Source: an uncultured Roseovarius sp.
GTDB lineage: Bacteria; Pseudomonadota; Alphaproteobacteria; Rhodobacterales; Rhodobacteraceae
Assembly: GCA_947496175.1 (NCBI GenBank)
Contig: CANMBU010000005.1
Coordinates: forward strand, 61,059-125,058
DNA: 64,000 bases
Direction of reading: 5' to 3'
Made by a program: the position numbers and the translations under genes. Below, one piece after another: positions 26,833 to 35,485 of the stretch. The notes beneath the pieces were generated by a model. That model had not been told where the DNA came from. It ran no database searches and saw only the letters and a program-made list of their open reading frames with translations. How positions within the stretch are numbered: the first letter of the stretch is position 1; every line of letters starts with the position of its first letter.

Positions 26833-27567
26833 ATGACACCATTCGCGACCAGCCCGCTCACCCGCAAGCTTTCGGCCTTTGTCGCTTTGTCAAAGGCGGA
26901 GTTGGATGTGCTCGAGCGCCTGCACCAGCGCCGCCGCTCCTTCGTCGCTGGGCGCGATATGGTCCATCAGGGGCAGTCGGATCAGGCTGCCTATATCCTG
27001 TCGGAAGGATGGGTTTGTTCCTACAAGCTCCAGCCTGACGGGACACGCCAGATTGTCGATTTTCAGGTGCCCGGAGATTTCCTCGGCTTGCGCAGCTTGC
27101 TGTTGCGCACCTCTGATCACAGTTTCGAACCCATCGTGGAAATCGAGGCTGCCGAAGTGTTGAAGAGCGACCTTCTGGCGGCCTTCGCGCAGACGCCGCG
27201 GCTTGCGACAGCCATTCTCTGGGCGGCGTCGCGGGACGAGGCAATGGTGGTCGAACATCTTGTAGGGATCGGCAGGCGCGACGCGGACGCCCGGATGGCA
27301 CATTTTCTGTTGGAACTGGGATCGAGGCTGGCACTGGTGGATATGGGATCCCGGGAAGGATACGACTGCCCACTGACCCAGTATCACTTGGCCGATGTGC
27401 TGGGGTTAAGTGCCATTCATGTGAATCGCGTCCTGCGAAAGCTGCGCGAAAGAGGGCTGGTGACCTTTCGAGACGGTCGCGTGTCCTTTCAAGATCATGC
27501 TGGATTGGTGGAACTGGCTGAGTTTGATGCAGCGTATCTGGATCAGACCGGACCGCTCTTGAAATAA
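26833..27567 (+). CDS. Crp/Fnr-family transcription regulator
   Basis: The 244-residue protein has a cyclic-nucleotide-binding-like beta-roll (residues ~15-130, AYILSEGWVCSYKLQPDG and VPGDFLGLRSLL), a dimerisation helix and a C-terminal Crp-type winged helix (LTQYHLADVLGLSAIHVNRVLRKLRERGLV). There are no FNR-type N-terminal cysteines, so it is not an oxygen sensor of that kind. GGGAG lies 7-8 nt before ATG. It is divergent from the 80-aa gene and desaturase and may regulate the stress block. Confidence 0.88.
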   Translation: MTPFATSPLTRKLSAFVALSKAELDVLERLHQRRRSFVAGRDMVHQGQSDQAAYILSEGWVCSYKLQPDGTRQIVDFQVPGDFLGLRSLLLRTSDHSFEPIVEIEAAEVLKSDLLAAFAQTPRLATAILWAASRDEAMVVEHLVGIGRRDADARMAHFLLELGSRLALVDMGSREGYDCPLTQYHLADVLGLSAIHVNRVLRKLRERGLVTFRDGRVSFQDHAGLVELAEFDAAYLDQTGPLLK

Positions 27568-27570
27568 GAA

Positions 27571-27601
27571 GGGCCGCCGGCCATTGATCGGCGGGCGGCC
27601 C
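27571..27601. terminator. Bidirectional hairpin terminator
   Basis: GGGCCGCC and GGCGGCCC form a strong GC stem around an ATTGATC-containing loop. It lies between convergent genes, just after the Crp/Fnr stop codon, so it can terminate both. Confidence 0.6.
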
Positions 27602-27626
27602 CGGTGTTCAGGTCAGACGCTGGACA

Positions 27627-27815
27627 TCAAGCGAGCGCGTGGGTCGCCGCATCGAGTTCTTTGTTGGTGTCGGCGTCGTTCTTCGCCGTGTTGGCTTTCT
27701 CGGCTGCCTGGTAGTGCTTCAGCGCCGTGTCCTTCTTCGGACCAGCGGGCGCCTTTTCCCACGCGGCCTTCACGGACGTCATCTTTTCGGCAGTCTTGTT
27801 CTGTTCGGGTGTCAT
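27627..27815 (-). CDS. Small Lys/Ala-rich helical protein
   Basis: The 62-residue protein is highly charged and helical (EKMTSVKAAWEKAPAGPKKD, then HYQAAEKANTAKNDADTNKE). ATG 27815 follows GAAAGGACAATTCC, a good ribosome site. I know similar short stress-associated proteins in Rhodobacterales but not their function. It sits alone, convergent with the Crp/Fnr gene. Confidence 0.6.
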   Translation of the reverse strand: MTPEQNKTAEKMTSVKAAWEKAPAGPKKDTALKHYQAAEKANTAKNDADTNKELDAATHALA

Positions 27816-28030
27816 TGGAATTGTCCTTTCCTGGACGCTCCGAGAATAAGAAGCGTGCCGACACGCCGGCCCTGTTGGGATCGGCACGTCGACGCGCAAC
27901 TCAGGTACTCGGAAATCTTCTCTGCCACCAAATATTCGGCGGGCATGCCTGACTTAGCTTTGCCAGAGGCCTTCAACACTGCCGTAGGTTAGTCCCGGTG
28001 CCTGCGGCAGTTCGATTGCCTCTGCGCTTC

Positions 28031-28444
28031 TCATGTCACCGTAGTTTGCTGGTGGGAAATCCTTACCCAAGTCTCGTCATCGTTAAGATAGGTCGAGGCG
28101 CAGAGAGCCTTGTAGATCGGCACATCGGGTTTCTCTGCCGAGACGCGATAGGTGAGAATGGCGATGTCATGACACCGCATCACGCGCCGTTCGGCCATGA
28201 CAACGGAGCGCCAGCCGGTCCTTTCCCGAAGATGGGTCCAGATCTGGTCACCCTGGAGGATCCCGGGCGGATAGGGGAAGACCATGACTGCGTTGGTAGC
28301 TGTCGTCGCCCGCGCGTTGTCGGCGCCATTGGTCCAGAAGTGTTCCTCCATGTCCCACAGAACGCCTTGTTCGTGTGGAGAAAGTGTCCCGGACTTGTGC
28401 GCTGCGTGTGCCGGTCTCCTCGCGGTCGCGGTTGAGACGGTCAT
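28031..28444 (-). CDS. Hypothetical protein, SnoaL/DUF4440-like
   Basis: The 137-residue protein begins with a short polar lead, then LSPHEQGVLWDMEEHFWTNG, and has a core with YPPGILQGDQIWTHL and a strand pattern VMRCHDIAILTYRVSAEK ending in TWVRISHQQT. This resembles small NTF2/SnoaL-like cone folds (DUF4440), which often bind small ligands. The 3' end of the upstream gene overlaps its start by 4 nt. Confidence 0.55.
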   Translation of the reverse strand: MTVSTATARRPAHAAHKSGTLSPHEQGVLWDMEEHFWTNGADNARATTATNAVMVFPYPPGILQGDQIWTHLRERTGWRSVVMAERRVMRCHDIAILTYRVSAEKPDVPIYKALCASTYLNDDETWVRISHQQTTVT

Positions 28445-28866
28445 TCGCCTGACCCCGACCCGCCAACCATGAACATCTGAAGTAGAAGGAAGATAATCGC
28501 GAGCACCGCCCAGATCGCTTTGCTTGTCCCCGGGCGGTCGCCGGTCACCGTCGAGGCAGCTCGCTTCAGGCTACCTGACGCCAGGCCTTCTGGAAGCAGC
28601 TGGCTCAAGTCTCGTGCGATCCTGCCGTGATTGCTGGCGAGCGCCGGAACGTCACGAAACTGAGCAAGCAGTGCTGCCAATCGCGCTCGCGCGCCGTCGC
28701 GCCCGAGCGTGACCAGATCAGCGGTTTCCTTCCATGGATCGAGGCCAAGCCGCGCAAGCGTGGAGAGCACAGCCACGGCATAGCCGTTTCGATCTTCGCC
28801 GACGGACGCGTAGAGGAACCGATCAAACTCCGGCGGGTGCGGGTTGAGTACATTGGAGTCGCCCAT
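28441..28866 (-). CDS. Hypothetical protein with C-terminal membrane anchor
   Basis: The 141-residue protein has a helical soluble part (YAVAVLSTLARLGLDPWKETADLVTLG) and one membrane helix at the C-terminus (AIWAVLAIIFLLLQMFMV). ATG 28866 is supported by AAAGGA 7 nt upstream. It looks like a tail-anchored protein. Function unknown; it overlaps the DUF4440-like gene by 4 nt, so the two are co-expressed. Confidence 0.55.
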   Translation of the reverse strand: MGDSNVLNPHPPEFDRFLYASVGEDRNGYAVAVLSTLARLGLDPWKETADLVTLGRDGARARLAALLAQFRDVPALASNHGRIARDLSQLLPEGLASGSLKRAASTVTGDRPGTSKAIWAVLAIIFLLLQMFMVGGSGSGE

Positions 28867-29138
28867 CGCCAATCCTTTCAAGGGTTGCAGGAACGCAGAT
28901 CATCCCTGTTTCCCAAAGGATACGCGCAGGTCGGCCTCGCCGCCCTTACACAGGTCAGTGCCCGCAAACCTCGCCAGGGTGTTCTCTACCCGCGCGGCGC
29001 CAGGGGCTAACATGTGTCAGCACCAGTCGAACGTTTCCGAAGTACAAGAGGAGAAATCGTTCGACTGGTCAGGTCCGGAATCCAAGGGGCCGTCAACAGT
29101 GGCGAGCGACGGATCTGCCAAAATCGTGGAGGCCCGAG

Positions 29139-29453
29139 ATGCGCGTGCGTTCATCCAGTTTGAGGGTGACTTTCTTGCACCCGTTCAGCCTAGCTGATTT
29201 TCCGGACGAACTTCCGGCCGGGGACTACGAAGTCCTGATTCAGGAAGAACTTCTCCGCGGGCAAGGTTTCGAAACGTATCAGAGGACGGCGATCCATATG
29301 ACCGTTCCTGGCAGAGGAGATCGGGCGGGTTGGATGGAACTGCACACGATATCAGAGCGCGACCTGAATGAGGCGCTGAGCCGGGATCAGGGACCGACTG
29401 AGATGAACAACCACAGCGAAGCGGCGCTTTCTCCGCAGGAGGACTTGAAATGA
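29139..29453 (+). CDS. Hypothetical protein, paralogue of 35486-36019 product
   Basis: The 104-residue protein has the block FLHPFSLADFPDELPAGDYE, which matches FSRPFTVPGFNETLPVGEYE in the protein encoded at 35486. The shared pattern is F.PF.. .F...LP.G.YE followed by a Glu-rich strand. GGAGG lies 7 nt before ATG. I do not know the function of this family. Its stop overlaps the next gene by 4 nt. Confidence 0.55.
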   Translation: MRVRSSSLRVTFLHPFSLADFPDELPAGDYEVLIQEELLRGQGFETYQRTAIHMTVPGRGDRAGWMELHTISERDLNEALSRDQGPTEMNNHSEAALSPQEDLK

Positions 29454-29794
29454 ATACTCCCGAATGGCTCAAACCCGGCATCTATGGTGCTGTGATCGGT
29501 GCTGTCTTTGTCGGCGTCGTCGGATTTTCATGGGGTGGCTGGGTGACCGGCGGCACTTCGAATGACCGGGCGGTGGCGATGTCCCGTAACGATGTCGTCG
29601 CCTCAATGGTACCGGTCTGCCTCGACATGGCGCGGTCAGACCCGGCTCGGGTGGACAAGCTTGCAACGATCCGGGCAGCCTCAACCTACCAGAGGCGCGA
29701 CGCTCTCATGACAGCCGGCTGGGCAACGACGCCAGGAACCGATGCCCCAGACCGAGACATTGCGCAAGCCTGCCTGAAAGAACTGGACGTCTGA
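29450..29794 (+). CDS. Small membrane-anchored hypothetical protein
   Basis: The 114-residue protein has one N-terminal membrane helix (YGAVIGAVFVGVVGFSWGGWV) and a periplasmic soluble part. A Cys pair occurs at PVCLDMARSDPARVDKL and QACLKELDV. The soluble segment with SMVPVCLDMA... is typical of a conserved alphaproteobacterial family of unknown function. It overlaps the upstream gene by 4 nt. Confidence 0.55.
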   Translation: MNTPEWLKPGIYGAVIGAVFVGVVGFSWGGWVTGGTSNDRAVAMSRNDVVASMVPVCLDMARSDPARVDKLATIRAASTYQRRDALMTAGWATTPGTDAPDRDIAQACLKELDV

Positions 29795-29901
29795 GGGCAT
29801 GCTGTTCAAAGCCGACGATGTGATGGCGCAAAACGGGTCGCACCGTCAAATGCGCGAGCCAGGCATCGCACCGAGTGCCAAAACCGAGATAGGAGCTTGC
29901 C

Positions 29902-30969
29902 ATGCCTTCTGATGACAATGGACCGGAAGATCGCGGACCTTGGAAAAACAAGCAGACCCGCGTTCCCCCTGAGGTTGACACAATTCTCAGGCGGGGCCGG
30001 GATCGGCTGCACGGCATCCTGCCGGACGGTCTGCCACCGGTGAAGCGTCTTGCAATCGGGGCCGCCATTGCGCTTGCGGCGTTTGGGGCGTGGACCTCGT
30101 ATTACACGGTGCCGAGCGACTCCGTCGCGATTGTCCAACGGTTCGGGAAGTACGCGGCCGAGGTCCCTCCGGGGCTGCACTTCAAGATTCCGTTCGGGAT
30201 CGACGTGACCACGTTGGTCCCGGTCAAGCGCCAGCTGAAACAAGAGTTCGGGTTCACGACTCCGGGTGCTTCCGATCCCTATCAGAGCCCGACGGACGGC
30301 CGCCGCGAGACCGAGATGGTGACTGGCGATCTCAACGCCGCGCTCGTGGAGTGGGTGGTGCAGTACCGGATTTCCGAACCTCGGAAATTTCTGTTCGAGG
30401 TGCGTCAGCCGAGCGCAACCCTGCGTTACGTCTCGGAGTCCGTCATGCGCGAAGTCGTGGGAGACCGCACAGTCGACGAGGTGATCACCGTCGGGCGCCA
30501 GGAAATCGAAAGCGAAGCCCTGCTGAAGATGCAGGCGCTCGCGACCAAATACGCGATGGGCATCAGCATCGATCAGGTGCAGCTGAAGAATATCAATCCG
30601 CCCCAACCCGTTCAGGCCTCGTTCAACGAGGTCAATCAGGCGCAGCAAGAAAAAGAGCGGATCATCAACGAGGCCCGCCGCGAATACAACCGCGTCATAC
30701 CTTTGGCCGAAGGCGAAAAGGACCAGCGCATCCGCGAAGCCGATGGTTATCGCCTGAGGCGGATCAATGAAGCCGAGGGCGATGCGGCACGCTTCACGGC
30801 GCTCCTGACGGAATACCGCCAGGCCCCCGAGGTGACCCGGCGCCGGATCTACATCGAAACCCTGCAGGATGTTCTGCCGGGAATTGGCTCCAAGATCATT
30901 GTCGACGGGTCCACGGCAAGCATCCTGCCGCTTTTGAATCTGGATCGACAGACAGGAGAGCAACCATGA
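29902..30969 (+). CDS. hflK: HflK-like SPFH/band-7 protein
   Basis: The 355-residue protein has a Gly/Pro-rich charged N-terminus, one membrane helix (RLAIGAAIALAAFGAWTSYY) and an SPFH domain beginning TVPSDSVAIVQRFGKYAAEVPPGLHFKIPFGID. The tail is a long Glu/Arg-rich helix. HflK forms, with HflC, a periplasmic cage around the FtsH protease that limits its activity. It overlaps hflC by 4 nt. AGGAG lies before the ATG. Confidence 0.9.
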   Translation: MPSDDNGPEDRGPWKNKQTRVPPEVDTILRRGRDRLHGILPDGLPPVKRLAIGAAIALAAFGAWTSYYTVPSDSVAIVQRFGKYAAEVPPGLHFKIPFGIDVTTLVPVKRQLKQEFGFTTPGASDPYQSPTDGRRETEMVTGDLNAALVEWVVQYRISEPRKFLFEVRQPSATLRYVSESVMREVVGDRTVDEVITVGRQEIESEALLKMQALATKYAMGISIDQVQLKNINPPQPVQASFNEVNQAQQEKERIINEARREYNRVIPLAEGEKDQRIREADGYRLRRINEAEGDAARFTALLTEYRQAPEVTRRRIYIETLQDVLPGIGSKIIVDGSTASILPLLNLDRQTGEQP

Positions 30970-32054
30970 AAACCCTTTCGCTCATTGCCGCAGGGGTCGC
31001 ATTTGTCGGGGTCGTCGCTGCGTCATCCGCAGTCTACACCGTAGGCGAGGTCGAACAGGCCATCATCACCCAGTTCGGCAAGCCGGTCGGCGCGCCGGTC
31101 ACCGAGGCTGGTCTCAAGTTGAAACTCCCCTTCGTTCAGGAGGTTAACCGGATCGACAGCCGGGTTCTGGAGTGGGACGGTTCGCCATCGGACATGCCCA
31201 CCAAGGACAAGCTCTATATCTCAGTCGATCTCTTCGCGCGCTGGACGATCACCGATCCTTTGCAATACTTCCTGCGCCTACGCGACGAGCGCAGCGCCCA
31301 GTCTCGCCTCGACGATATCCTCGGCAGCGAGACGCGCAACGCCGTAGCCAAGCACGAACTCATCGAGATTGTGCGCACGACCAGGGGGCGGACGCCGCTT
31401 CGGGACACGCTTCTGACGGACCAGGAGCTTGCGCAGGACATTGGCGCACTGGTTCCCATCACGAAGGGGCGGGCGCTGGTCGAACAGCAGATCTTCGAAG
31501 CGGCGGCGGAGAAGGTGCGCGTCTTCGGGATCGAGCTTCTCGATATCCGCTTCAAGCGCATAAACTACAATGAAAGCGTGCGGCCCAAAATCTATGACCG
31601 AATGATTTCGGAACGGCGACAGATCGCCGAACGCTTCCTGTCGGAAGGCAACGGCGAAGCAGCCCGTATTCAAGGCAACAGGGTGCGGGATCTGAACAAG
31701 ATCCAGTCCGAAGCCTATCGCGCCGTCGAGGAAATCCGCGGAGCTGCCGATGCCGCAGCAGCAGCAATCTATGCGGGCGCCTACAATGTCGATGCAGTTT
31801 CGGTCGAATTCTACGATTTCACCCGAACCATGCAGGCCTACGGCGACATGATCTCCGACGACACAACGCTAGTCCTGACGACGGACAGCGATCTGTTCCA
31901 GTTCCTGCGCGGCATGCAGGGCGATTCAGACCCACTCCGCGATCCGGGTAACGACCCGGGCAACGGTGGCGTGGCGTCAACCGGGAGGGTCCGACCAGGG
32001 CAAGACCCCGCGACGCCAATCGTGACACAGACGGAGGTCGAAGCAGGCCGCTAG
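30966..32054 (+). CDS. hflC: HflC-like SPFH/band-7 protein
   Basis: The 362-residue protein starts with a membrane anchor (SLIAAGVAFVGVVAASSAVYTV) and an SPFH domain (EQAIITQFGKPVGAPVTEAGLKLKLPF, then DRMISERRQIAERFLSEGNGEAARIQG). The SERxxxAE..R.EG.. motif is typical of HflC. The C-terminal ~50 residues are a low-complexity Asp/Gly-rich extension, longer than usual. It pairs with the HflK encoded just before it. Confidence 0.9.
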   Translation: MKTLSLIAAGVAFVGVVAASSAVYTVGEVEQAIITQFGKPVGAPVTEAGLKLKLPFVQEVNRIDSRVLEWDGSPSDMPTKDKLYISVDLFARWTITDPLQYFLRLRDERSAQSRLDDILGSETRNAVAKHELIEIVRTTRGRTPLRDTLLTDQELAQDIGALVPITKGRALVEQQIFEAAAEKVRVFGIELLDIRFKRINYNESVRPKIYDRMISERRQIAERFLSEGNGEAARIQGNRVRDLNKIQSEAYRAVEEIRGAADAAAAAIYAGAYNVDAVSVEFYDFTRTMQAYGDMISDDTTLVLTTDSDLFQFLRGMQGDSDPLRDPGNDPGNGGVASTGRVRPGQDPATPIVTQTEVEAGR

Positions 32055-32077
32055 GTTCATGGTGGAAGGATTCAAGC

Positions 32078-32530
32078 ATGAATAGGAGGTATCAAGCGGG
32101 AGCGGCAGCGGTCGACAGGGCGGTGCTTCCACAGGAAGAGGACGTCGAGGAGCGCCGCGAAAGGCTGTTTGCCCTGGGTCTGTTCCACTTCATCGAGCGT
32201 GGATTGCTGGTTGTGATCGTGGCCATGACGCTGCTCGCCGTCGCCTTCGAAATCGTGGCTATCTATCGCCTTGGCACCATCCTGCTGGCCGATATTCTGC
32301 TGATGTTTCTCTATCTTGAAGTGGTCGGAATGGTTGCGGTGTATTATGCCAAACGCAATTCCGTGTTCGTGTATCCAATTTTTATTGCTATCACTGCGGT
32401 CGGACGGCTGGTCGTCCTGCAGGGCAAGGAAATGGCGCCGGAAAACATACTGATCGAGGCGGCCGCCATTCTCCTCCTCTCGTTGTCTGCACTCGTAATC
32501 ATCTGGGCGATTAGCAAGCAGGCAGCATGA
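32078..32530 (+). CDS. PsiE-family membrane protein
   Basis: The 150-residue protein has four membrane helices (ERGLLVVIVAMTLLAVAFEIV, ILLADILLMFLYLEVVGMVAVY, VYPIFIAITAVGRLVVL, ILLLSLSALVIIWAI), the layout of phosphate-starvation-inducible PsiE proteins. The N-terminus is Glu/Arg-rich. PsiE function is unknown but it recurs in heat- and stress-resistance islands. It follows hflKC by 23 nt. Confidence 0.75.
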   Translation: MNRRYQAGAAAVDRAVLPQEEDVEERRERLFALGLFHFIERGLLVVIVAMTLLAVAFEIVAIYRLGTILLADILLMFLYLEVVGMVAVYYAKRNSVFVYPIFIAITAVGRLVVLQGKEMAPENILIEAAAILLLSLSALVIIWAISKQAA

Positions 32531-32847
32531 TGACGCTCAGGCAAGATCCCGCGCAGGTTTTTGGGCTGCTATTTTGACAATGAATCAGTCTCCAACGAAG
32601 GCTGACAGCCATAATCATGGTGGAAGCACGTCAATGACACTCGGACTGCCGAGGTCGGTTTCTTTGCGCTTCTGGGCAAGACACACCCACTTAATTTCCG
32701 CGCCCCTAACCTGGGTCAGCGCACGATTTAGGCTTGGCTGGTAAGTAGTTGGCAAGAGCTGGATCGCGATGAGGCGAGGGCCTGCCTGCACACGCTCGAG
32801 CACAGGACATCCAGCGTCGCACCGCGCAGCGAGGAGGGCAATACGCT
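32531..32847. other. Gap of ~317 nt, no supported gene
   Basis: No convincing coding region, hairpin or repeat is visible between the PsiE-like gene and the next small gene. A short reading frame on the - strand has no ribosome site and poor composition. Confidence 0.4.
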
Positions 32848-33327
32848 ATGACATCAGTGAAAATTCTTACCAGGACGGCCGCAGAGACGACCGATCTTGA
32901 ACGGCGCGTTCTGGCCCATGAACGGATCCTGCAAGCTCTAATCGCCTACATGGCCCGTACAGAGCCGCGTTTCGTCGATCACCTGCGAGAACGGTTCGTT
33001 GAACCGATGAGATTGACCCGGCACGAACATGACCACCGCGAAACCGACGACTACGCGGAAGAATTCATTCGCGCGGTGATGCTTCTCGGAGAGGAGCGCG
33101 TGCCCATCGCGAAGGAGCCGAAATTGACCGACAAGAAACCCGTGTCGCCCAAAGGCAGAGGAGAACAGGGGGCTTCCATGAACCGGCCACCGCAGCGCGA
33201 TCGAGTTCAGTTGCGCGAAAGGAACGGCATCTGGGTGGTGGAGGTCGATGGCAAGTTCCGCGGCGACTACCACCAGAAGGAACATGCTCTTGCCGCTGCG
33301 GCCCTGCACAGGTTGTCGCCCCGATGA
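32848..33327 (+). CDS. Hypothetical 159-aa protein
   Basis: The protein has a helical N-terminal part (LERRVLAHERILQALIAYMARTEPRFVDHL, HEHDHRETDDYAEEFIRAV), a charged linker, and a C-terminal small beta-rich segment (RVQLRERNGIWVVEVDGKFRGDYHQKEHALAAA) that looks like a separate domain. I do not recognise it. Codon use is typical of the window. Confidence 0.55.
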   Translation: MTSVKILTRTAAETTDLERRVLAHERILQALIAYMARTEPRFVDHLRERFVEPMRLTRHEHDHRETDDYAEEFIRAVMLLGEERVPIAKEPKLTDKKPVSPKGRGEQGASMNRPPQRDRVQLRERNGIWVVEVDGKFRGDYHQKEHALAAAALHRLSPR

Positions 33328-33527
33328 CCGGTCGCAGTCATACGACAGTCCCACAGGATTTCGCGATCCAGGTGGCCGAGAACGAGGGCATGCCATCGAG
33401 ATCGAATTCCAGGGGCTCCCCGCCGCCGCCCGCGCCCACGCGACGGATGACCGGAACGCTCACGCTTGGGCTATCGAAGACTCGCACGGCAAACGGCGGG
33501 CTCTGGTCCGCCAAGGAACAAGCGACG

Positions 33528-34310
33528 ATGAGACATCCCCTCGCGAGGCTGATCGCGAGGACGGCAGTCATAGCCGGTGTGATCGCGTCCTTCGCCTTCC
33601 CCGTCCTGGCGCAGGATGGCACGGGGCCGATGCCGCAGAACGCCCAGCCGCGCAGCTATGGCGGCGGGTGGGTCTGCGATCTTGGTTATCGGGTGGAGGG
33701 TGCCGAATGCCTTGCGCTCGAAATCCCCGAGCATGCTTATGCAACCGGGCGCTCCTATGGGACGGGGTGGGAGTGCGACCGTGGGTATGAAGAGGTAAAC
33801 GGGATATCCTGCAATCGCATCCCGGTGCCCGCCAACGCCTTCCTCCGGTCTTACGGCTACGATTGGCAATGCGAACGCGGGTTCCGGAAGGAAGACGAGG
33901 CATGCGTGCCCATCATTCTTCCCGAGTGTGCGCACCTGACAGACGATGACTCGAGGACTGGATGGACCTGTGATCGTGGCTATGAGGCTGTTGCAGGGAC
34001 ATGTTCGCCGATTGTCGTGCCAGAGAACGCAGATCTAACCAACGCAAACTATGGCGCCGCCTGGGTTTGCGAGCGAGGCTCCATCAAAATCGACGACCGA
34101 TGCGACGTCACCGTTGTGCTTTGGAATGCCTATCTTGATCAGGCATCCTATGGACCGGGCTGGAGCTGTGAGCGCGGATTTGAGCCGCTGAGTGGTGCTT
34201 GCGTTTCTATCGATCTGCCGGAGAACGCCTATCTCGACCGATCCGGAAACCGGAGGAGCTGCAATCCAGGCTTCCGGCTCTCCGATGGGATGTGCAGCCT
34301 TGCACGGTGA
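33528..34310 (+). CDS. Exported protein with seven Cys-rich tandem repeats
   Basis: The 260-residue protein has a signal peptide (LIARTAVIAGVIASFAFPVLAQ) and then seven copies of a ~33-residue unit. The unit consensus is SYGxGWxCDRGY, a Cys about 10 residues later, IxxPxNAxL. Each repeat has two Cys, likely an intrarepeat disulfide. The final copy is shortened. The ATG at 33528 is supported by AAGGA 10 nt upstream; the frame is open back to 33324 but that lead looks non-coding. It is likely an envelope or secreted binding protein; no function is assigned. Confidence 0.7.
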   Translation: MRHPLARLIARTAVIAGVIASFAFPVLAQDGTGPMPQNAQPRSYGGGWVCDLGYRVEGAECLALEIPEHAYATGRSYGTGWECDRGYEEVNGISCNRIPVPANAFLRSYGYDWQCERGFRKEDEACVPIILPECAHLTDDDSRTGWTCDRGYEAVAGTCSPIVVPENADLTNANYGAAWVCERGSIKIDDRCDVTVVLWNAYLDQASYGPGWSCERGFEPLSGACVSIDLPENAYLDRSGNRRSCNPGFRLSDGMCSLAR

Positions 34311-34341
34311 TGCGGATTTTTCTCGTCGCGGCGCGTCTGGC

Positions 34342-35148
34342 ATGCGCGTCAGCATCGGGTGCCGGCTGCGATACAGCTTCCCGCAGCCGGCGCCGCTGAT
34401 TGCGATGCTGAACGTCCACTACTCGCGCTTTGGCGATCTAGAGCGTGCAGATTACCTCGTGACGTCGCCGAGCGTACCGCTCGAAAGCTACCGCGACGGC
34501 TTCGGCAACTGGTGTACGCGCCTCCTGGCTCCGGCGGGCGACTTCGCGCTGTCAACGGATGGCATCTTCCGCGACTATGGCCGACCCGATCCCGCGTCCC
34601 CTGACGCGCAGCAGCACGCAGTCCAAGATCTGCCGTTCGAGACCCTCGTGTTTCTGCAGGGCAGCCGGTATTGCGATACCGATCTTTTTTCAGAGGAGGC
34701 GTGGCGCCTGTTCGAGACCGCGGATCCCGGATGGTCGCGCGTCCAGGCGATCTGTGATTTCGTGTACGGACATGTCCGCTTCGACTACATGCAGGCGAAG
34801 GCGACGCGCACCGCATCGCAGGCAATGGCCGAGCAACAGGGCGTCTGCCGCGACTTTGCCCATCTTGCCATCGCTTTGTGTCGCTGCATGAACATTCCGG
34901 CCCGCTACTGCACCGGATATCTGAGCGACATCGGTGAACCTCTGCCTCATCCGTCCGGGGACTTCGCAGCGTGGATGGAGGTCTTTCTCGCTGGTGAATG
35001 GCACATGTTCGACCCGCGGAATAACAAGCCGCGGTTTGCCAGAATTCTGATCGCGCGGGGCCGCGATGCCGCTGATGTCCCTTTGACCCAGACATTCGGT
35101 CAGAACACTTTGACGGAATTCAAGGTCTGGACGAATGAATTGGCCTGA
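34342..35148 (+). CDS. Transglutaminase-like cysteine protease family protein
   Basis: The 268-residue protein has an N-terminal beta domain (YSFPQPAPLIAMLNVHYS) and a transglutaminase core with the Cys in QGVCRDFAHLAIALCR and the Asp in WHMFDPRNN. The position where family members often have a His (DF-H-AW) reads GDFAAWMEVF here, so the catalytic His may be missing. ATG 34342 is preferred as the upstream frame overlaps the repeat gene. It may cleave or crosslink peptides or be catalytically inactive. Confidence 0.8.
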   Translation: MRVSIGCRLRYSFPQPAPLIAMLNVHYSRFGDLERADYLVTSPSVPLESYRDGFGNWCTRLLAPAGDFALSTDGIFRDYGRPDPASPDAQQHAVQDLPFETLVFLQGSRYCDTDLFSEEAWRLFETADPGWSRVQAICDFVYGHVRFDYMQAKATRTASQAMAEQQGVCRDFAHLAIALCRCMNIPARYCTGYLSDIGEPLPHPSGDFAAWMEVFLAGEWHMFDPRNNKPRFARILIARGRDAADVPLTQTFGQNTLTEFKVWTNELA

Positions 35149-35280
35149 CTGACATTGGCTTCCTCTTCGATGCGCCATCGTAAACCGGGTCGCCAATCCC
35201 CATATAGTTAGTACTGGCGCCAAGCATCCCGGTCCGTCATGGACGAGGAGTTGGCACCGGCCAATCAAAGGATCGATGAT

Positions 35281-35409
35281 ATGTCCTTCAAGGACCTGAC
35301 AGCCAGGGCTGCGGCCGCAATGAAGCCGAAGCCTGCGAAGACCCCCGCCAAAGAGAACGAGTCCAAGGCCATTGGCAAGGAAGCACCAGCGAAATCCAAG
35401 ACATCTTGA
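35281..35409 (+). CDS. Very small Lys/Ala-rich protein, 42 aa
   Basis: MSFKDLTARAAAAMKPKPAK begins a 42-residue, strongly basic, Lys/Pro/Ala-rich protein. AAAGGA lies 9 nt before ATG 35281. An in-frame ATG 42 nt upstream is possible. It looks like a histone-like or disordered protein of the kind found in Rhodobacterales stress loci; function unknown. Confidence 0.5.
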   Translation: MSFKDLTARAAAAMKPKPAKTPAKENESKAIGKEAPAKSKTS

Positions 35410-35485
35410 GATTTGCACCGGCCACGCGCCCCATTCTTTACGGGCGCGCGGACGACCCACTGCAACAGGGGAAAGGACCATACTA

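Noticed and set aside
29012..29197. Possible 61-residue gene
   Set aside because: It overlaps the better-supported gene at 29139 by 59 nt and shows no recognisable family.
32072..32090. ATTCAAGCATGAAT palindrome at the PsiE-like gene start
   Set aside because: It resembles the phn palindrome in half-sites but has a shorter centre and covers the start codon; it is probably chance.
33324..33527. N-terminal extension of the repeat protein
   Set aside because: It would place ~68 polar residues before the signal peptide; the ATG at 33528 has a good ribosome site.
33600..34300. Repeats that could suggest CRISPR
   Set aside because: They are protein-level repeats inside one open frame with diverged DNA, with no spacer pattern.
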